From NCBI RefSeq assembly GCF_029894125.1, contig NZ_JARXYZ010000051.1, positions 1 through 47,936 of the forward strand: DNA of 47,936 bases, read 5' to 3'. The position numbers and the translations under genes were made by a program. Origin of the DNA: Kitasatospora sp. MAA19. Its GTDB lineage: Bacteria > Actinomycetota > Actinomycetes > Streptomycetales > Streptomycetaceae. A model generated the notes under the pieces. It made no database searches. It had not been told where the DNA came from and saw only the letters and a program-made list of their open reading frames with translations. Below are positions 17,883 through 26,376 of the stretch, piece after piece. Within the stretch, counting starts at the first letter, position 1. Each line of letters starts with the position of its first letter.

Positions 17883-19241
17883 ATGACCACCCCCGCCGAA
17901 CGTCGCCGGCACGGCCGGGCCGCCCGCGACCGCGTCTCCCGCTCCGCCCACGGGCGGTGGATCCCCGCCGCCGACCGGCCGGACCCGGTCGAGGTCCTGG
18001 TGCGCCAGGGCGAGGACCGGGTCGCCCGGCTGCTGCCGATCCGCTACGGGCGGATGGCCGACACCCCCTTCACCTACCTGCGCGGCGCCGCCGCCGTCAT
18101 GGCCGCCGACCTCGCCGCCGTCCCCGACACCGGCCTCACCGTCCAACTCTGCGGTGACGCCCACCTGTTGAACTTCGGCGTGTACGCCTCGCCGGAACGT
18201 GCCCTGCTCTTCGACGTCAACGACTTCGACGAGACCTACCCCGGCCCCTTCGAATGGGACGTCAAACGGCTCGCCGCCAGCATCGCCGTCGCCGCCCGCG
18301 GCAACGGGCAGGACGAGGACCGCGCCCACCGCGCCGCCCGCGCCGCCGTCCAGGGGTACGCCACCGCGATGCGCCGCCTCGCGGGGCTCGGCGAACTCGA
18401 CGTCTGGTACTCCCGGATCGCCACCGGCGACCTGCTGCCGCTGCTGCGCAAGCCGGGGCGGCACAAGCGGGCCGAGGACGGCCTCGCCCACGCCCGCCGC
18501 CGCACCAGCCTGCAGGCCTTCGGCAAGCTCACCGAGGAACGGGACGGGCGCCGGTGCATCATCAGCGCGCCACCGCTGATCGAACCGCTGAAGAAGACCG
18601 GACTGCGCGACATCGGCAAGGTGTTCAGCGACTACCGGGCCACCCTCGCCGAGGACCGCCGGCTCCTCCTCGACCGCTACCGCTTCGTCGACGCGGCCAC
18701 GAAGGTCGTCGGCGTCGGCAGCGTCGGAACCCGCTGCTTCATCGTCCTGCTGGAGGGCCGGGACACCCGCGACCCGCTGTTCGTCCAGCTCAAGGAGGCC
18801 GGGCGGTCCGTCCTGGAGGAGCACCTGCCGCCCACCCGGGTCGCCGCCGAGGTCGCCGCCCACCACGGCGGCCGCCGCGTCGTCACCGGCCAGCACCTCA
18901 TGCAGGCCGCCAGCGACATCTTCCTCGGCTGGACCACCGGCCCCGCCGGGCGCCACTTCTACGGCCGCCAACTGCGCGACATGAAGGGCTCGGTGGAGGT
19001 CGCCGACCTGACTCCGGCCGGCCTGCGCGGCTACGCCGACCTGTGCGGTCGTACCCTCGCCCGCGCCCACGCCCGCACCGGCGACCGCCTCGCCATCGCC
19101 GGCTACCTGGGCGGCGCGGACACCTTCGCGGAGGCGATCGCCGACTTCTCCGTCCGGTACGCGGACCAGACGGCGCTCGACCACGCGGAGCTGCTCGCCG
19201 CGATCGACGCCGGACGGATCACGGCGCGGCCGGGGATCTGA
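17883..19241 (+). CDS. DUF2252 family protein
   Basis: 452 residues, full length for DUF2252. Recognisable blocks are RYGRMADTPFTYLRGAAAVM, VQLCGDAHLLNFGVYASPER, LLFDVNDFDETYPGPFEWDVKR (split here only by position) and VVTGQHLMQAASDIFLGWT. The GDAHLxNFG and DxNDFD motifs resemble the catalytic and metal loops of aminoglycoside-phosphotransferase-like kinases, so a small-molecule kinase role is possible, but no function is established. ATG 17883 has GAGGAG 6 nt upstream. Imperfect GGGATCTGAGG repeats follow the stop (about 19231-19288). Confidence 0.93.
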   Translation: MTTPAERRRHGRAARDRVSRSAHGRWIPAADRPDPVEVLVRQGEDRVARLLPIRYGRMADTPFTYLRGAAAVMAADLAAVPDTGLTVQLCGDAHLLNFGVYASPERALLFDVNDFDETYPGPFEWDVKRLAASIAVAARGNGQDEDRAHRAARAAVQGYATAMRRLAGLGELDVWYSRIATGDLLPLLRKPGRHKRAEDGLAHARRRTSLQAFGKLTEERDGRRCIISAPPLIEPLKKTGLRDIGKVFSDYRATLAEDRRLLLDRYRFVDAATKVVGVGSVGTRCFIVLLEGRDTRDPLFVQLKEAGRSVLEEHLPPTRVAAEVAAHHGGRRVVTGQHLMQAASDIFLGWTTGPAGRHFYGRQLRDMKGSVEVADLTPAGLRGYADLCGRTLARAHARTGDRLAIAGYLGGADTFAEAIADFSVRYADQTALDHAELLAAIDAGRITARPGI

Positions 19242-19357
19242 GGGCGGGGATCTGAGGCCGGGGAGCTGAGGGGCCGGGATCTGGGGGCGGCCCGGCCGCC
19301 GGGGCCCGCGGGAAATGCGGTTGCCCCGGTGGGGACGGCTGACATTGGCTTGCCCAC

Positions 19358-19897
19358 ATGACCGAACTGCGCACCGACCGCCTGCTCATCCGCCCCTGGC
19401 GGGACACCGACCTCGCGCCGTGGGCCGCGATGAACGCCGACCCCGAGGTCCGCGAGCACCTCGGGGACGTCCTCACCCGCGAGCAGAGCGACGCCTCGGT
19501 GGCGCGCTTCCAGGCCGAGAGCGCGGCGCGCGGCTACGGCTGGCTGGCCGTCGGGGTACGGGCCACCGGCGAGTTCGTCGGCTTCGCGGGCCTCGACGAC
19601 GTCGACGAGGGCCTGCCCTTCACCGGCGTCGAGATCGGCTGGCGCCTGGCCCGCGGGGCCTGGGGCCACGGCTACGCGACGGAGGCGGCCCGCGCCGTCC
19701 TCGCCCACGGCTTCGGCACCCTCGGCCTCGACGAGATCCTCGCCGTCACCACCGCGACCAACCTCCGCTCCCAGGCCGTCATGCGCCGCCTCGGGATGAC
19801 GTCCGACCCCGCCGACGACTTCGAGGACCCGGACGCCCCAGAGGGTCCGCTGCGCCCCAACGTCCTGTTCCGCCTCCGCCGCGAGCAGACGGGCTGA
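19358..19897 (+). CDS. RimJ/RimL-type GNAT acetyltransferase
   Basis: 179 residues with the typical opening TELRTDRLLIRPWRDTDLAP and the acetyl-CoA loop RGAWGHGYATEAARAVLAHG (about residues 105-125), followed by TTATNLRSQAVMRRLGM, the usual C-terminal GNAT motif. Such proteins acetylate N-termini of ribosomal proteins or small amines; the acceptor cannot be told. There is no Shine-Dalgarno ahead of ATG 19358, so the gene may be leaderless. Its stop is 61 nt from the next gene. Confidence 0.9.
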   Translation: MTELRTDRLLIRPWRDTDLAPWAAMNADPEVREHLGDVLTREQSDASVARFQAESAARGYGWLAVGVRATGEFVGFAGLDDVDEGLPFTGVEIGWRLARGAWGHGYATEAARAVLAHGFGTLGLDEILAVTTATNLRSQAVMRRLGMTSDPADDFEDPDAPEGPLRPNVLFRLRREQTG

Positions 19898-19957
19898 GGC
19901 CGGTCGGTCGTCCCTGTTGATGCTCCGGTGTCAGTGGCGTGTGCTTGGGTGATCCAC

Positions 19958-20878
19958 ATGCTGGCGATCGGGGTGCAGGAGAACGACGGGACGCGACACC
20001 TTCGGGTGGGCGCGGACGAGTTGGCGCGGCTGGTGCGGCGGATCGGCGCGGAGGGCGACCGCTTCCTGGTCGCGCAGCGGATACCGGACCTGCCGGAGGT
20101 CTTCATCCAGGTGTGGCACGCCGACGGCGGCGACTACACGCTCGAACACCGCGACGGCTCCGCCGCCCGGCACTTCGAGGTGCGGACGGACGGGCCCGAT
20201 CCGGTGATCGCCGCGATCACCGGCTGGGCGCGGCGCGAGCCGGGCTGGGGCGACAGACTGGACTGGCAGCCGCTCGACCTGGGCCCGCGGCCCGAGCCCG
20301 CCCCGCCGCTCGACCTGCCCACCGCCGACCTCGGGCACCTGGAGGACCGGCTGCGCCTCACCCTGGCCGCCGGCTACACCACCCGCGCCGAGCTCGCCGA
20401 ACTCGCCGAGGACTACCTCGTCTCCGGAGATCACCGCCCGCTCTCCCGCGACCAGGCCGAGCAACTCGCCGACCGGCTCTGGCTGGAGCGCGTCGGCGAG
20501 CAGACCGGCTGGATCGGCGAGACCGACCCGGAACGCCTCACCCGCGCCTTCGCCGCCCTGACGGCGGCCGGCCTCACCGCGCGGGAGCACTTCGCCTGCT
20601 GCCGCTCCTGCGGCGACGCGGAGATCGCCGCCGCCGCAGCGCCGGACGCCCACGGCTACGTCTACTTCCACACCCAGGGCACCGACTCCGCCGCCGCCGG
20701 CCACGGCCTCAGCCTCCGCTACGGTGGCTTCGACGCCTCCCCGCTGACCACCACCGCCATCGGCCACGAGGTCGTCGCCGCCCTCACCGACGCCGGCCTG
20801 CCGGCAGTCTGGAACGCCGACCCGTCCCACGCCATCGAGATCCGCCCCCTCCTCTGGCGCCGCCGGCTGACCGGCTGA
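19958..20878 (+). CDS. DUF6891 family protein
   Basis: About 306 residues. The C-terminal half has the DUF6891 pattern: LTAREHFACCRSCGDAEIAA (paired Cys in CCRSC), GYVYFHTQGTDSAAAGHGLS and LRYGGFDASPLTTTAIGHEV. The N-terminal half (VRRIGAEGDRFLVAQRIPDL, EVFIQVWHADGGDYTLEHRD) looks like a separate small alpha/beta domain. ATG 19958 is preferred; GTG 19928 would add ten residues (SVACAWVIH) that do not look conserved. Function unknown. Confidence 0.8.
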   Translation: MLAIGVQENDGTRHLRVGADELARLVRRIGAEGDRFLVAQRIPDLPEVFIQVWHADGGDYTLEHRDGSAARHFEVRTDGPDPVIAAITGWARREPGWGDRLDWQPLDLGPRPEPAPPLDLPTADLGHLEDRLRLTLAAGYTTRAELAELAEDYLVSGDHRPLSRDQAEQLADRLWLERVGEQTGWIGETDPERLTRAFAALTAAGLTAREHFACCRSCGDAEIAAAAAPDAHGYVYFHTQGTDSAAAGHGLSLRYGGFDASPLTTTAIGHEVVAALTDAGLPAVWNADPSHAIEIRPLLWRRRLTG

Positions 20879-20918
20879 GCCCCACGGCCGAAGCCGAGCC
20901 CGCAATGGCCCTCGGGGC

Positions 20919-20942
20919 CCGGCGCGTTGGGTGGCGCGCCGG
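20919..20942. terminator. Hairpin between convergent genes
   Basis: CCGGCGCG (20919-20926) and CGCGCCGG (20935-20942) form a perfect 8-bp stem with an 8-nt loop, midway between the DUF6891 stop and the stop of the leftward lipid-kinase gene. It could serve both directions. Confidence 0.6.
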
Positions 20943-20970
20943 ACCGGGTGCGGTCGGGACGTCGGGCGGT

Positions 20971-21879
20971 TCAGGGGACCAGGAGGTGGAGGGCGGCTCG
21001 GTCGACGGTGACGTCGACGGGGAGCGGGGCGATGAACTCGCCGTCGGCGTAGGCGGTGATGGTGGGGGAGTCGATCCGCAGGGAGGTGGTGCGGTGGGTG
21101 GTGACCTCGGGGTGGGTGGTGTGGGTGCCCTTGAAGAGGGTGGGGAAGAAGCGGGCGATGCGCAGGCGGGGCATGGCGGCGACGAGGGTGAGGTCGAGGA
21201 GGCCGTCGTCGGGGAGCGCGGCGGGGCACATCAGCATGCCGCCGCCGTAGCTGCGGGTGTTGCCGACGGCGGCCAGGGTGAGGTCGCGTTCGATGACGGT
21301 GCCGTCGGCGAGGGTGATGCGGAAGGGCAGGGGACGCAGGTTGACGAACTCGGCGAGGATGGCCAGGTTGTAGCGCATCCGGCCGCGGGGCCAGCGCAGC
21401 CGGTTGGCGCGGTCGCTGACCAGGGAGTCGAAGCCGGTGGCGAGGACGGAGCCGTACCAGCGGGTGGTGCCGTCGGCGGCGGTGACCCGGCCGAGGTCGA
21501 CGGTCCGGGTGCGTCCGGCGGCGACGACGTCGGCGGCGGCCTCGGGGGTGCCGAGCGGGAGGCCGTATTCGCGGGCGTGGTCGTTGCCGGTGCCGGCGGG
21601 GATCACACCGAGCGGGCAGGCCGTGCCGGCGACGGCCTGCAGGGCGAGGTTGATCATGCCGTCGCCGCCGACCACCACGACCGCGTCGACGCCGTCGGCG
21701 ACGGCCTGGCGGGCGAGGCGGACGGAGTCCTCGGGGTCGCGGCCCGCGTGCCGGTCGACGTCGAGGCCGAGGGCGCGCAGGCGGGCGACGGCCCGGTGGG
21801 CGGCGGGTGCGGCGTGGCCGGCGCCTGCCGCCGGGTTGGTGAGAACGGCGACCCGGTGGACGGTTCTCGGGCCGGTCAT
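20971..21879 (-). CDS. Diacylglycerol kinase-family (YegS/DgkB-like) lipid kinase
   Basis: 302 residues. The N-terminal catalytic domain has VLTNPAAGAGHA, then AVVVVGGDGMINLALQAVAG (the GGDG nucleotide loop) and PLGVIPAGTGNDHAREYGLP, hallmarks of the DAGK_cat fold. The C-terminal lid domain includes GMLMCPAALPDDGLLDLTLV. It would phosphorylate a lipid such as diacylglycerol at the membrane. ATG 21879 overlaps the stop of the FAD oxidase gene (ATGA), so the two are coupled; with the AGPS-like enzyme and GlpD nearby this suggests a glycerolipid pathway. Confidence 0.92.
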   Translation of the reverse strand: MTGPRTVHRVAVLTNPAAGAGHAAPAAHRAVARLRALGLDVDRHAGRDPEDSVRLARQAVADGVDAVVVVGGDGMINLALQAVAGTACPLGVIPAGTGNDHAREYGLPLGTPEAAADVVAAGRTRTVDLGRVTAADGTTRWYGSVLATGFDSLVSDRANRLRWPRGRMRYNLAILAEFVNLRPLPFRITLADGTVIERDLTLAAVGNTRSYGGGMLMCPAALPDDGLLDLTLVAAMPRLRIARFFPTLFKGTHTTHPEVTTHRTTSLRIDSPTITAYADGEFIAPLPVDVTVDRAALHLLVP

Positions 21880-23498
21880 GGGATCAGCTTGCCGGGGTTG
21901 AGGATGCCGGCCGGGTCGAGTTCGGCCTTGACGGCGCGCAGGATGCGCACGCCCAACTCGCCGATCTCGTCGGTCATCCAGGGCCGGTGGTCGGCGCCGA
22001 CGGCGTGGTGGTGGGTGATGGTGGCGCCGACGGTGACGATGGCGTCGCAGGCGGCGCGCTTGGCGACGGCCCACCGGGCGAGCGGGTCCTCGCCGAGGGC
22101 GGCGACGACGGTGAAGTAGAGCGAGGCGCCGGTCGGGTAGACGTGCGAGATGTGGCAGAGGACGAGGGCGCCGGGCAGGGCGGTGGTGAGGGCCTGGGTG
22201 ACGGCGGTGCGCAGCTCCGGCAGTCGGCTCCAGTCGGTCGCCGTCTCCAGGGTCTCGCACAGGGCGCCGGCGCTGAGCAGGGAGTCCCGCAGGTAGGGGG
22301 CGTTGAACCGGCCGTGTTCCCAGGCCCGGGCGGGGGCTTCGCCGAGGGAGGTGGCGCCGGCGGCGAGCAGGGTGTCGCGGGTGAGCCGGTGGCGGGCGGC
22401 GACCTGTTCGGCGGTGCCCTCGAAGACGGTGACGGCGAGGCAGCCGCTGACGGCGGGGGCGCCGCCGATCTGCTCGGTCATGGCGAGGTTGACCATGGTC
22501 TCGGCCTCGTCGGAGAGCCGGATGACGGTCGGTCCGGTGCCGCCCTGCTCCACGGCGCGCAGGGCGGCGCTGCCGGTGGCGAAGTCGGGCAGGCTCCACG
22601 CCTCGTAGGCCTTGACGGCGGGCAGCGGGTGAACACGGAGCCGGACGGCGGTGATGACGCCGAGGGTGCCCTCGGAGCCGAGGAAGAGTTCGCGCAGGTC
22701 GGGGCCGGCGGCGGAGGCGGGGGCGCGGCCGAGGTCGAGCACCCCGGCGGGGGTGACGACGCGCAGGCCGCGGACCATCTCGTCGAAGCGCCCGTGGCCG
22801 GCGGAGTCCTGGCCGGAGGAGCGGGTGGCGGCGAAGCCGCCGATGGTGGCGTAGCGGAAGCTCTGCGGGTAGTGGCCGAGTTCGTAGCCGCGTTCGGCGA
22901 GCAGGGCCTCCGCGGCCGGGCCGGTGAGGCCGGCGCCGAGGACGGCCTCGCCGGAGGTCTCGTCGAGGTCGTGGAGGCGGTCGAACCGGCGCAGGTCGAG
23001 CGAGACGACGGCGGTGAAGGAGCCGCGCTCGGGGTCGAGGCCGCCGACGACGCTGGTGCCGCCGCCGAACGGGACGACGGCGATGCGGCGTTCGGCGCAG
23101 AGCGCGAGGACGGCGGCGATCTCCTGCTCGTCGCCGGGCAGGACGACGGCGTCGGGCGCGTCCTGGGGCGCGCGGCTGCGGCGGCGCAGCAGGTCGGGAG
23201 TGGACTTGCCGCCGGCGCGCGGGAGCCGGTCGGCGTCGGCGGCGCTGACGTGGGCCTCGCCGACGGCGGCGGCGAGGGCCTTGAGGTCGTCGGCGGAGAT
23301 CCGCGAGGGGTGCAGCACGACCTCGTCCGCGGCCGGTCCGGGGGCGGCGTCGCCGGTGACGCCGAGGGCGGCGGCGAGCAGCCCCTTGATGTCCGCGGAC
23401 AGCTCCTTGGCGAGGGCCGGGTCGCCCCAGGCGTCCCACTTCATCGGGGGGAGCGGCAGCGCGGCGTCGGCCGGTCCCGCTTGCGTCTCAGGTGCCAT
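21876..23498 (-). CDS. FAD-linked oxidase resembling alkyldihydroxyacetonephosphate synthase
   Basis: 540 residues. It opens with MKWDAWGDPALAKELS (compare the W-(G/N)-(W)-G-D-P start of alkyl-DHAP synthases), has the FAD_binding_4 motif VVPFGGGTSVVGGLDPERG and YPQSFRYATIGGFAATRSSG, the region SEGTLGVITAVRLRVHP, and ends with the FAD-oxidase_C HHHAVGADHRPWM (the triple His of AGPS) and LDPAGILNPGKLIP. AGPS swaps the acyl chain of acyl-DHAP for a fatty alcohol, starting ether lipid synthesis. It is divergent from TetR-glpD with only 20 bp between starts. The His motif supports AGPS-like chemistry; the actual substrate needs testing. Confidence 0.9.
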   Translation of the reverse strand: MAPETQAGPADAALPLPPMKWDAWGDPALAKELSADIKGLLAAALGVTGDAAPGPAADEVVLHPSRISADDLKALAAAVGEAHVSAADADRLPRAGGKSTPDLLRRRSRAPQDAPDAVVLPGDEQEIAAVLALCAERRIAVVPFGGGTSVVGGLDPERGSFTAVVSLDLRRFDRLHDLDETSGEAVLGAGLTGPAAEALLAERGYELGHYPQSFRYATIGGFAATRSSGQDSAGHGRFDEMVRGLRVVTPAGVLDLGRAPASAAGPDLRELFLGSEGTLGVITAVRLRVHPLPAVKAYEAWSLPDFATGSAALRAVEQGGTGPTVIRLSDEAETMVNLAMTEQIGGAPAVSGCLAVTVFEGTAEQVAARHRLTRDTLLAAGATSLGEAPARAWEHGRFNAPYLRDSLLSAGALCETLETATDWSRLPELRTAVTQALTTALPGALVLCHISHVYPTGASLYFTVVAALGEDPLARWAVAKRAACDAIVTVGATITHHHAVGADHRPWMTDEIGELGVRILRAVKAELDPAGILNPGKLIP

Positions 23499-23518
23499 GC
23501 GTTACAGTTTCACACATC
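23499..23518. promoter_or_regulatory. Very short divergent promoter/operator between FAD oxidase and TetR
   Basis: Only 20 bp separate the two divergent ATGs. GTTACAGTTTCAC (23501-23513) is a dyad of the form GTnAnAnTnTnAC and contains TACAGT (23503-23508), a likely -10 for TetR giving a nearly leaderless mRNA. It is the natural candidate operator of the TetR protein. The promoters themselves must extend into the coding sequences. Confidence 0.4.
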
Positions 23519-24175
23519 ATGTCAAGTAGTAACGCCGAGCCTCGCAGCGCCGCGCAGCCCCCCGAGGCGGCCCCGGCGCCCCGCAGTACCGACGAGGTGC
23601 CCCGCAGCACCGACGACGCGATCCTGGACGCCGCCGCCGACCTGATCGTCCATCTCGGCGTGCGCCGAACGCAGTTGGCGGAGATCGCCCGCCGCGCCGG
23701 GGTCAGTCGGCCGACCGTCTACCGGCGCTGGCCGGACGTGCGGGCGGTGATCGGCGCGCTGCTCACCCGGGAGATCCAGGCCACCCGGGAGGGCGTCGTC
23801 CTGGAGTTCGGCGGTGGGGCCCCGATCGACCGGGAGGCCTTCGTCGACGGGGTCGTCGAGGTGGCCGTCCGGCTGCGGGACCACCCGGTGCTCGGCGCGC
23901 TGCTGCGCTCCTCCGACTCCGACCTGCTGCTGGAGTACGTCGTCGAGCGACTCGGCACCAGCCAGCGCGGCCTGCTGGAGGCGCTGCGCGCCGGCATCGA
24001 ACAGGGGCAGGCCCACGGCTCGATCCGAGCCGGCGAGCCGGTCGAACTGGCCGCCATGGTCCTGCTGATCGCCCAGTCCACCGTCCAGTCGCACCGCATG
24101 GTGGCCTCGCTGCTGCCGGAGGCCGCCTGGCGGCGCGAACTGGCCACCGCGCTGAACGGATACCTCGCGCCATGA
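23519..24175 (+). CDS. TetR-family transcriptional regulator
   Basis: 218 residues from ATG 23519. The HTH is at about residues 30-80: ILDAAADLIVHLGVRRTQLA, EIARRAGVSRPTVYRRWPDV. The ligand domain follows (LLRSSDSDLLLEYVVERLGT...). An upstream GTG at 23492 is in frame but would overlap the divergent gene. The stop overlaps the glpD start (ATGA), so TetR and GlpD are made together, and the regulator presumably controls both this operon and the divergent FAD oxidase/lipid kinase pair. The ligand is perhaps a lipid or acyl intermediate (inference). Confidence 0.92.
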   Translation: MSSSNAEPRSAAQPPEAAPAPRSTDEVPRSTDDAILDAAADLIVHLGVRRTQLAEIARRAGVSRPTVYRRWPDVRAVIGALLTREIQATREGVVLEFGGGAPIDREAFVDGVVEVAVRLRDHPVLGALLRSSDSDLLLEYVVERLGTSQRGLLEALRAGIEQGQAHGSIRAGEPVELAAMVLLIAQSTVQSHRMVASLLPEAAWRRELATALNGYLAP

Positions 24176-25746
24176 CCTCGACGCCCGCTGCTTCCTCCGC
24201 CAGCCCCTTCGCCGGTTCCAGCCGACTCGACGCGGCCCGGAGGCGGTGGGAGCTGGACGCACTGGGGGACCGCCCGCGGGTCGACCTGCTGGTGATCGGC
24301 GGCGGCGTCACCGGCGCCGGGGTGGCCCTGGACGCCGCCGCGCGCGGCCTGCGCACGGTGCTGGTCGAGGCCCGCGACCTGGCCTTCGGCACCAGCCGCT
24401 GGAGCTCCAAGCTGGTGCACGGCGGCCTGCGCTACCTCGCCTCCGGCCGGATCGGGGTGGCCCGGGAGAGCGCCGTCGAGCGCGGCGTGCTGATGACCCG
24501 CACCGCCCCGCACCTGATCCGTCCACTGCCCCAACTGGTGCCGCTGCTCCCGGGGTTGCTGCGCCCCGGGCAGGCCTCGCTGATCCGGGTGGGCTTCCAC
24601 GCCGGGGACGCGCTGCGCCTCAGCGCCGGGACGCCGGGCGCGCTGCTGCCCCGGGTGCGCCGGATCGACGCCGCGCGGACACGGCAGCTGGTGCCGGGCG
24701 TGCGGACGGCCGGCCTGTCCGGCGCGCTGGTCGCGCACGACGGCCAACTCGTGGACGACGCACGGCTGGTGGTGGCACTGGCGCGGACCGCGGCACAGTA
24801 CGGCGCCACCGTGCTGACCCGGGTGCGGGCGGAGTCCGTGACGGGAACCTCCGCCCGGCTCACCGACACGCTCACCGGGCAGTCGCTGACCGTCGAGGCC
24901 GGCGCGGTGGTCAACGCCACCGGAGTCTGGGCGGGCGAGGTGGACACGTCGATCAAGCTGCGGCCCAGCCGGGGCACCCACCTCCTGGTGGACGCCGCCG
25001 TGCTCGGCCACCCCACCGCGGCGCTCACCGTGCCGGTGCCCGGCTCGACCAGCCGCTTCGTCTTCGCGCTGCCGCAGCAGCTCGGCCGGGTGGCGATCGG
25101 GTTGACCGACGAGGACGCGCCCGGCCCGATCCCGGACGAGCCGGTGCCCACCGAAGGCGAGCTCGCGTTCCTGCTCGACACCGTCAACGCCGCCCTGAGC
25201 ACCGCGCTGACCAGGGCGGACGTGCGCGGCGCGTACGCGGGGCTGCGGCCGCTGATCGACACCGGGGGCGGCAGCACCGCCGACATCTCCCGGGAGCACG
25301 CGGTGCTGGAGTCGCCGTCCGGGGTGGTCACGGTGGTCGGCGGCAAACTCACCACCTACCGGCGGATGGCCGAGGACGCGGTGGACACCGCCGTCCGGCT
25401 GCGCGGCCTGCCGGCCCGTGCCTGCTGGACGGCCCGCCTGCCGCTGGTCGGGGCCCCGACCCACCGGGACAGCCGCCCGCTCCCGGCGACCGGCGCGCCC
25501 GGCTCGCTGCTCGCCCGGCACGGCGGCGCGGCCTGGGAGGTGCTGGCCGCCGGCGACCTCGGGCCGATCGCCGAAGGCCTGGACGTGACGCGCGCCGAGG
25601 TCGCCTACGCCGTCACGCACGAGGGCGCGCTGGACGTCGCCGACGTGCTCGACCGCCGGACCAGGATCGGCCTGGTCGCCGAGGACGCCGAGCGCGCCCG
25701 CCCGGCGGTCGAGGAGATCCTGACGCAGCATCAGGGCGGCGCTTAG
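24172..25746 (+). CDS. glpD: Aerobic glycerol-3-phosphate dehydrogenase
   Basis: 524 residues, normal for GlpD. FAD motif LLVIGGGVTGAGVALDAAAR (residues ~40-60), then DLAFGTSRWSSKLVHGGLRY, the strongly conserved GlpD segment, later GLRPLIDTGGG and GVVTVVGGKLTTYRRMAEDA, and the C-terminal DAO_C domain. It oxidises sn-glycerol 3-phosphate to DHAP at the membrane and passes electrons to the quinone pool. ATG 24172 overlaps the TetR stop. DHAP is the precursor of the acyl-DHAP used by AGPS-type enzymes, so pairing with the divergent AGPS-like gene makes metabolic sense. Confidence 0.95.
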   Translation: MTSTPAASSASPFAGSSRLDAARRRWELDALGDRPRVDLLVIGGGVTGAGVALDAAARGLRTVLVEARDLAFGTSRWSSKLVHGGLRYLASGRIGVARESAVERGVLMTRTAPHLIRPLPQLVPLLPGLLRPGQASLIRVGFHAGDALRLSAGTPGALLPRVRRIDAARTRQLVPGVRTAGLSGALVAHDGQLVDDARLVVALARTAAQYGATVLTRVRAESVTGTSARLTDTLTGQSLTVEAGAVVNATGVWAGEVDTSIKLRPSRGTHLLVDAAVLGHPTAALTVPVPGSTSRFVFALPQQLGRVAIGLTDEDAPGPIPDEPVPTEGELAFLLDTVNAALSTALTRADVRGAYAGLRPLIDTGGGSTADISREHAVLESPSGVVTVVGGKLTTYRRMAEDAVDTAVRLRGLPARACWTARLPLVGAPTHRDSRPLPATGAPGSLLARHGGAAWEVLAAGDLGPIAEGLDVTRAEVAYAVTHEGALDVADVLDRRTRIGLVAEDAERARPAVEEILTQHQGGA

Positions 25747-25749
25747 ACA

Positions 25750-25833
25750 GTGCTGCGGCGGGCCCGAGCTCTCACGCGCCCGGTCGTGGTAGACGTGATG
25801 ACCGTCAAGGGCAGGGGGCATCGGCCGGGCGGT
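25750..25833 (+). pseudogene. Possible fragment of a 1-deoxy-xylulose-5-phosphate synthase-like gene
   Basis: The 28 codons from GTG 25750 read LRRARALTRPVVVDVMTVKG followed by RGHRP, which resembles the DXS/transketolase segment (L)(R/K)xARALxRPVVVHxxTxKGxGYxPA. The similarity stops after this and the frame continues as Arg/Ala-rich sequence. It starts four bases after the glpD stop. A vestige or recombination scar is the best explanation if the match is real. Confidence 0.3.
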
Positions 25834-25834
25834 C

Positions 25835-26128
25835 TCAGCGCGCCGCGTGCTCCGGCATCGGGTGCTCGGATCCCGCGACCGCCAGGACGCAGGCGTACGG
25901 CTGCTCGGCCGCACCCGTCCGGTCGAGCCGGACGGAGAGCGGCAGCGGCGGCTCCCCGGCGAGCTGGGCGGAGAGCGTCAGCGGGTAGACGCCGTGCCCG
26001 TGGACGCGGTGGAAGGCGCACTCCTTGCCGTCCACCAGCAGCTCGGTCTCGGTGATCCAGCCGGTCCGGACGTTGACGGTGACCGAGTGCCCGGCCTGGT
26101 CGGCGTGGAAGCTGTACCGCTGACGCAT
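25835..26128 (-). CDS. Small conserved-looking protein of unknown function
   Basis: 97 residues from ATG 26128, which has GGGAGG 5 nt upstream. The sequence is beta-rich with no signal peptide or membrane segment: RYSFHADQAGHSVTVNVRTG, WITETELLVDGKECAFHRVH, then a Leu/Pro-rich middle. No family recognised. It is convergent with glpD and divergent from the TerD gene. Confidence 0.7.
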   Translation of the reverse strand: MRQRYSFHADQAGHSVTVNVRTGWITETELLVDGKECAFHRVHGHGVYPLTLSAQLAGEPPLPLSVRLDRTGAAEQPYACVLAVAGSEHPMPEHAAR

Positions 26129-26328
26129 GGGAACCTCCCGCGCGGGGGCTTCGATCGGGGAAGGCCGATCGGGAAGGACCAGAGGATCCACGGCCAGTCT
26201 AGGGCGGCCACCCGGGCCGGGGCGCCCCGGTGGATCGGCACCAGCGGGCCGGGGTGACGGTCGGTTCCCGGTGGAGCCCCTGAGAAATCCCCGGGGTGGG
26301 GCCCGACCGCAGGTGGATTCCGGTGATC

Positions 26329-26344
26329 TCTACAGTGTTGTAGA
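26329..26344 (+). promoter_or_regulatory. 16-bp inverted repeat over the terD-family promoter
   Basis: TCTACA-GTGT-TGTAGA (26329-26344) is a perfect 6-bp inverted repeat. It contains or touches two possible -10 hexamers, TACAGT (26331) and TAGATT (26341), about 35-45 bp before the GTG start, so a bound regulator would block the promoter. The rest of 26129-26376 shows nothing else I can name. Confidence 0.5.
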
Positions 26345-26376
26345 TTCGTCCGCAGGGAGAGATCGAGGAGGGCATT

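Noticed and set aside
20971..23439. One very long leftward ORF of 822 codons covering the lipid kinase and FAD oxidase region
   Set aside because: Only its last ~300 codons (from ATG 21879) match a protein family. The upstream part is Arg/Pro-rich and out of frame with the FAD oxidase.
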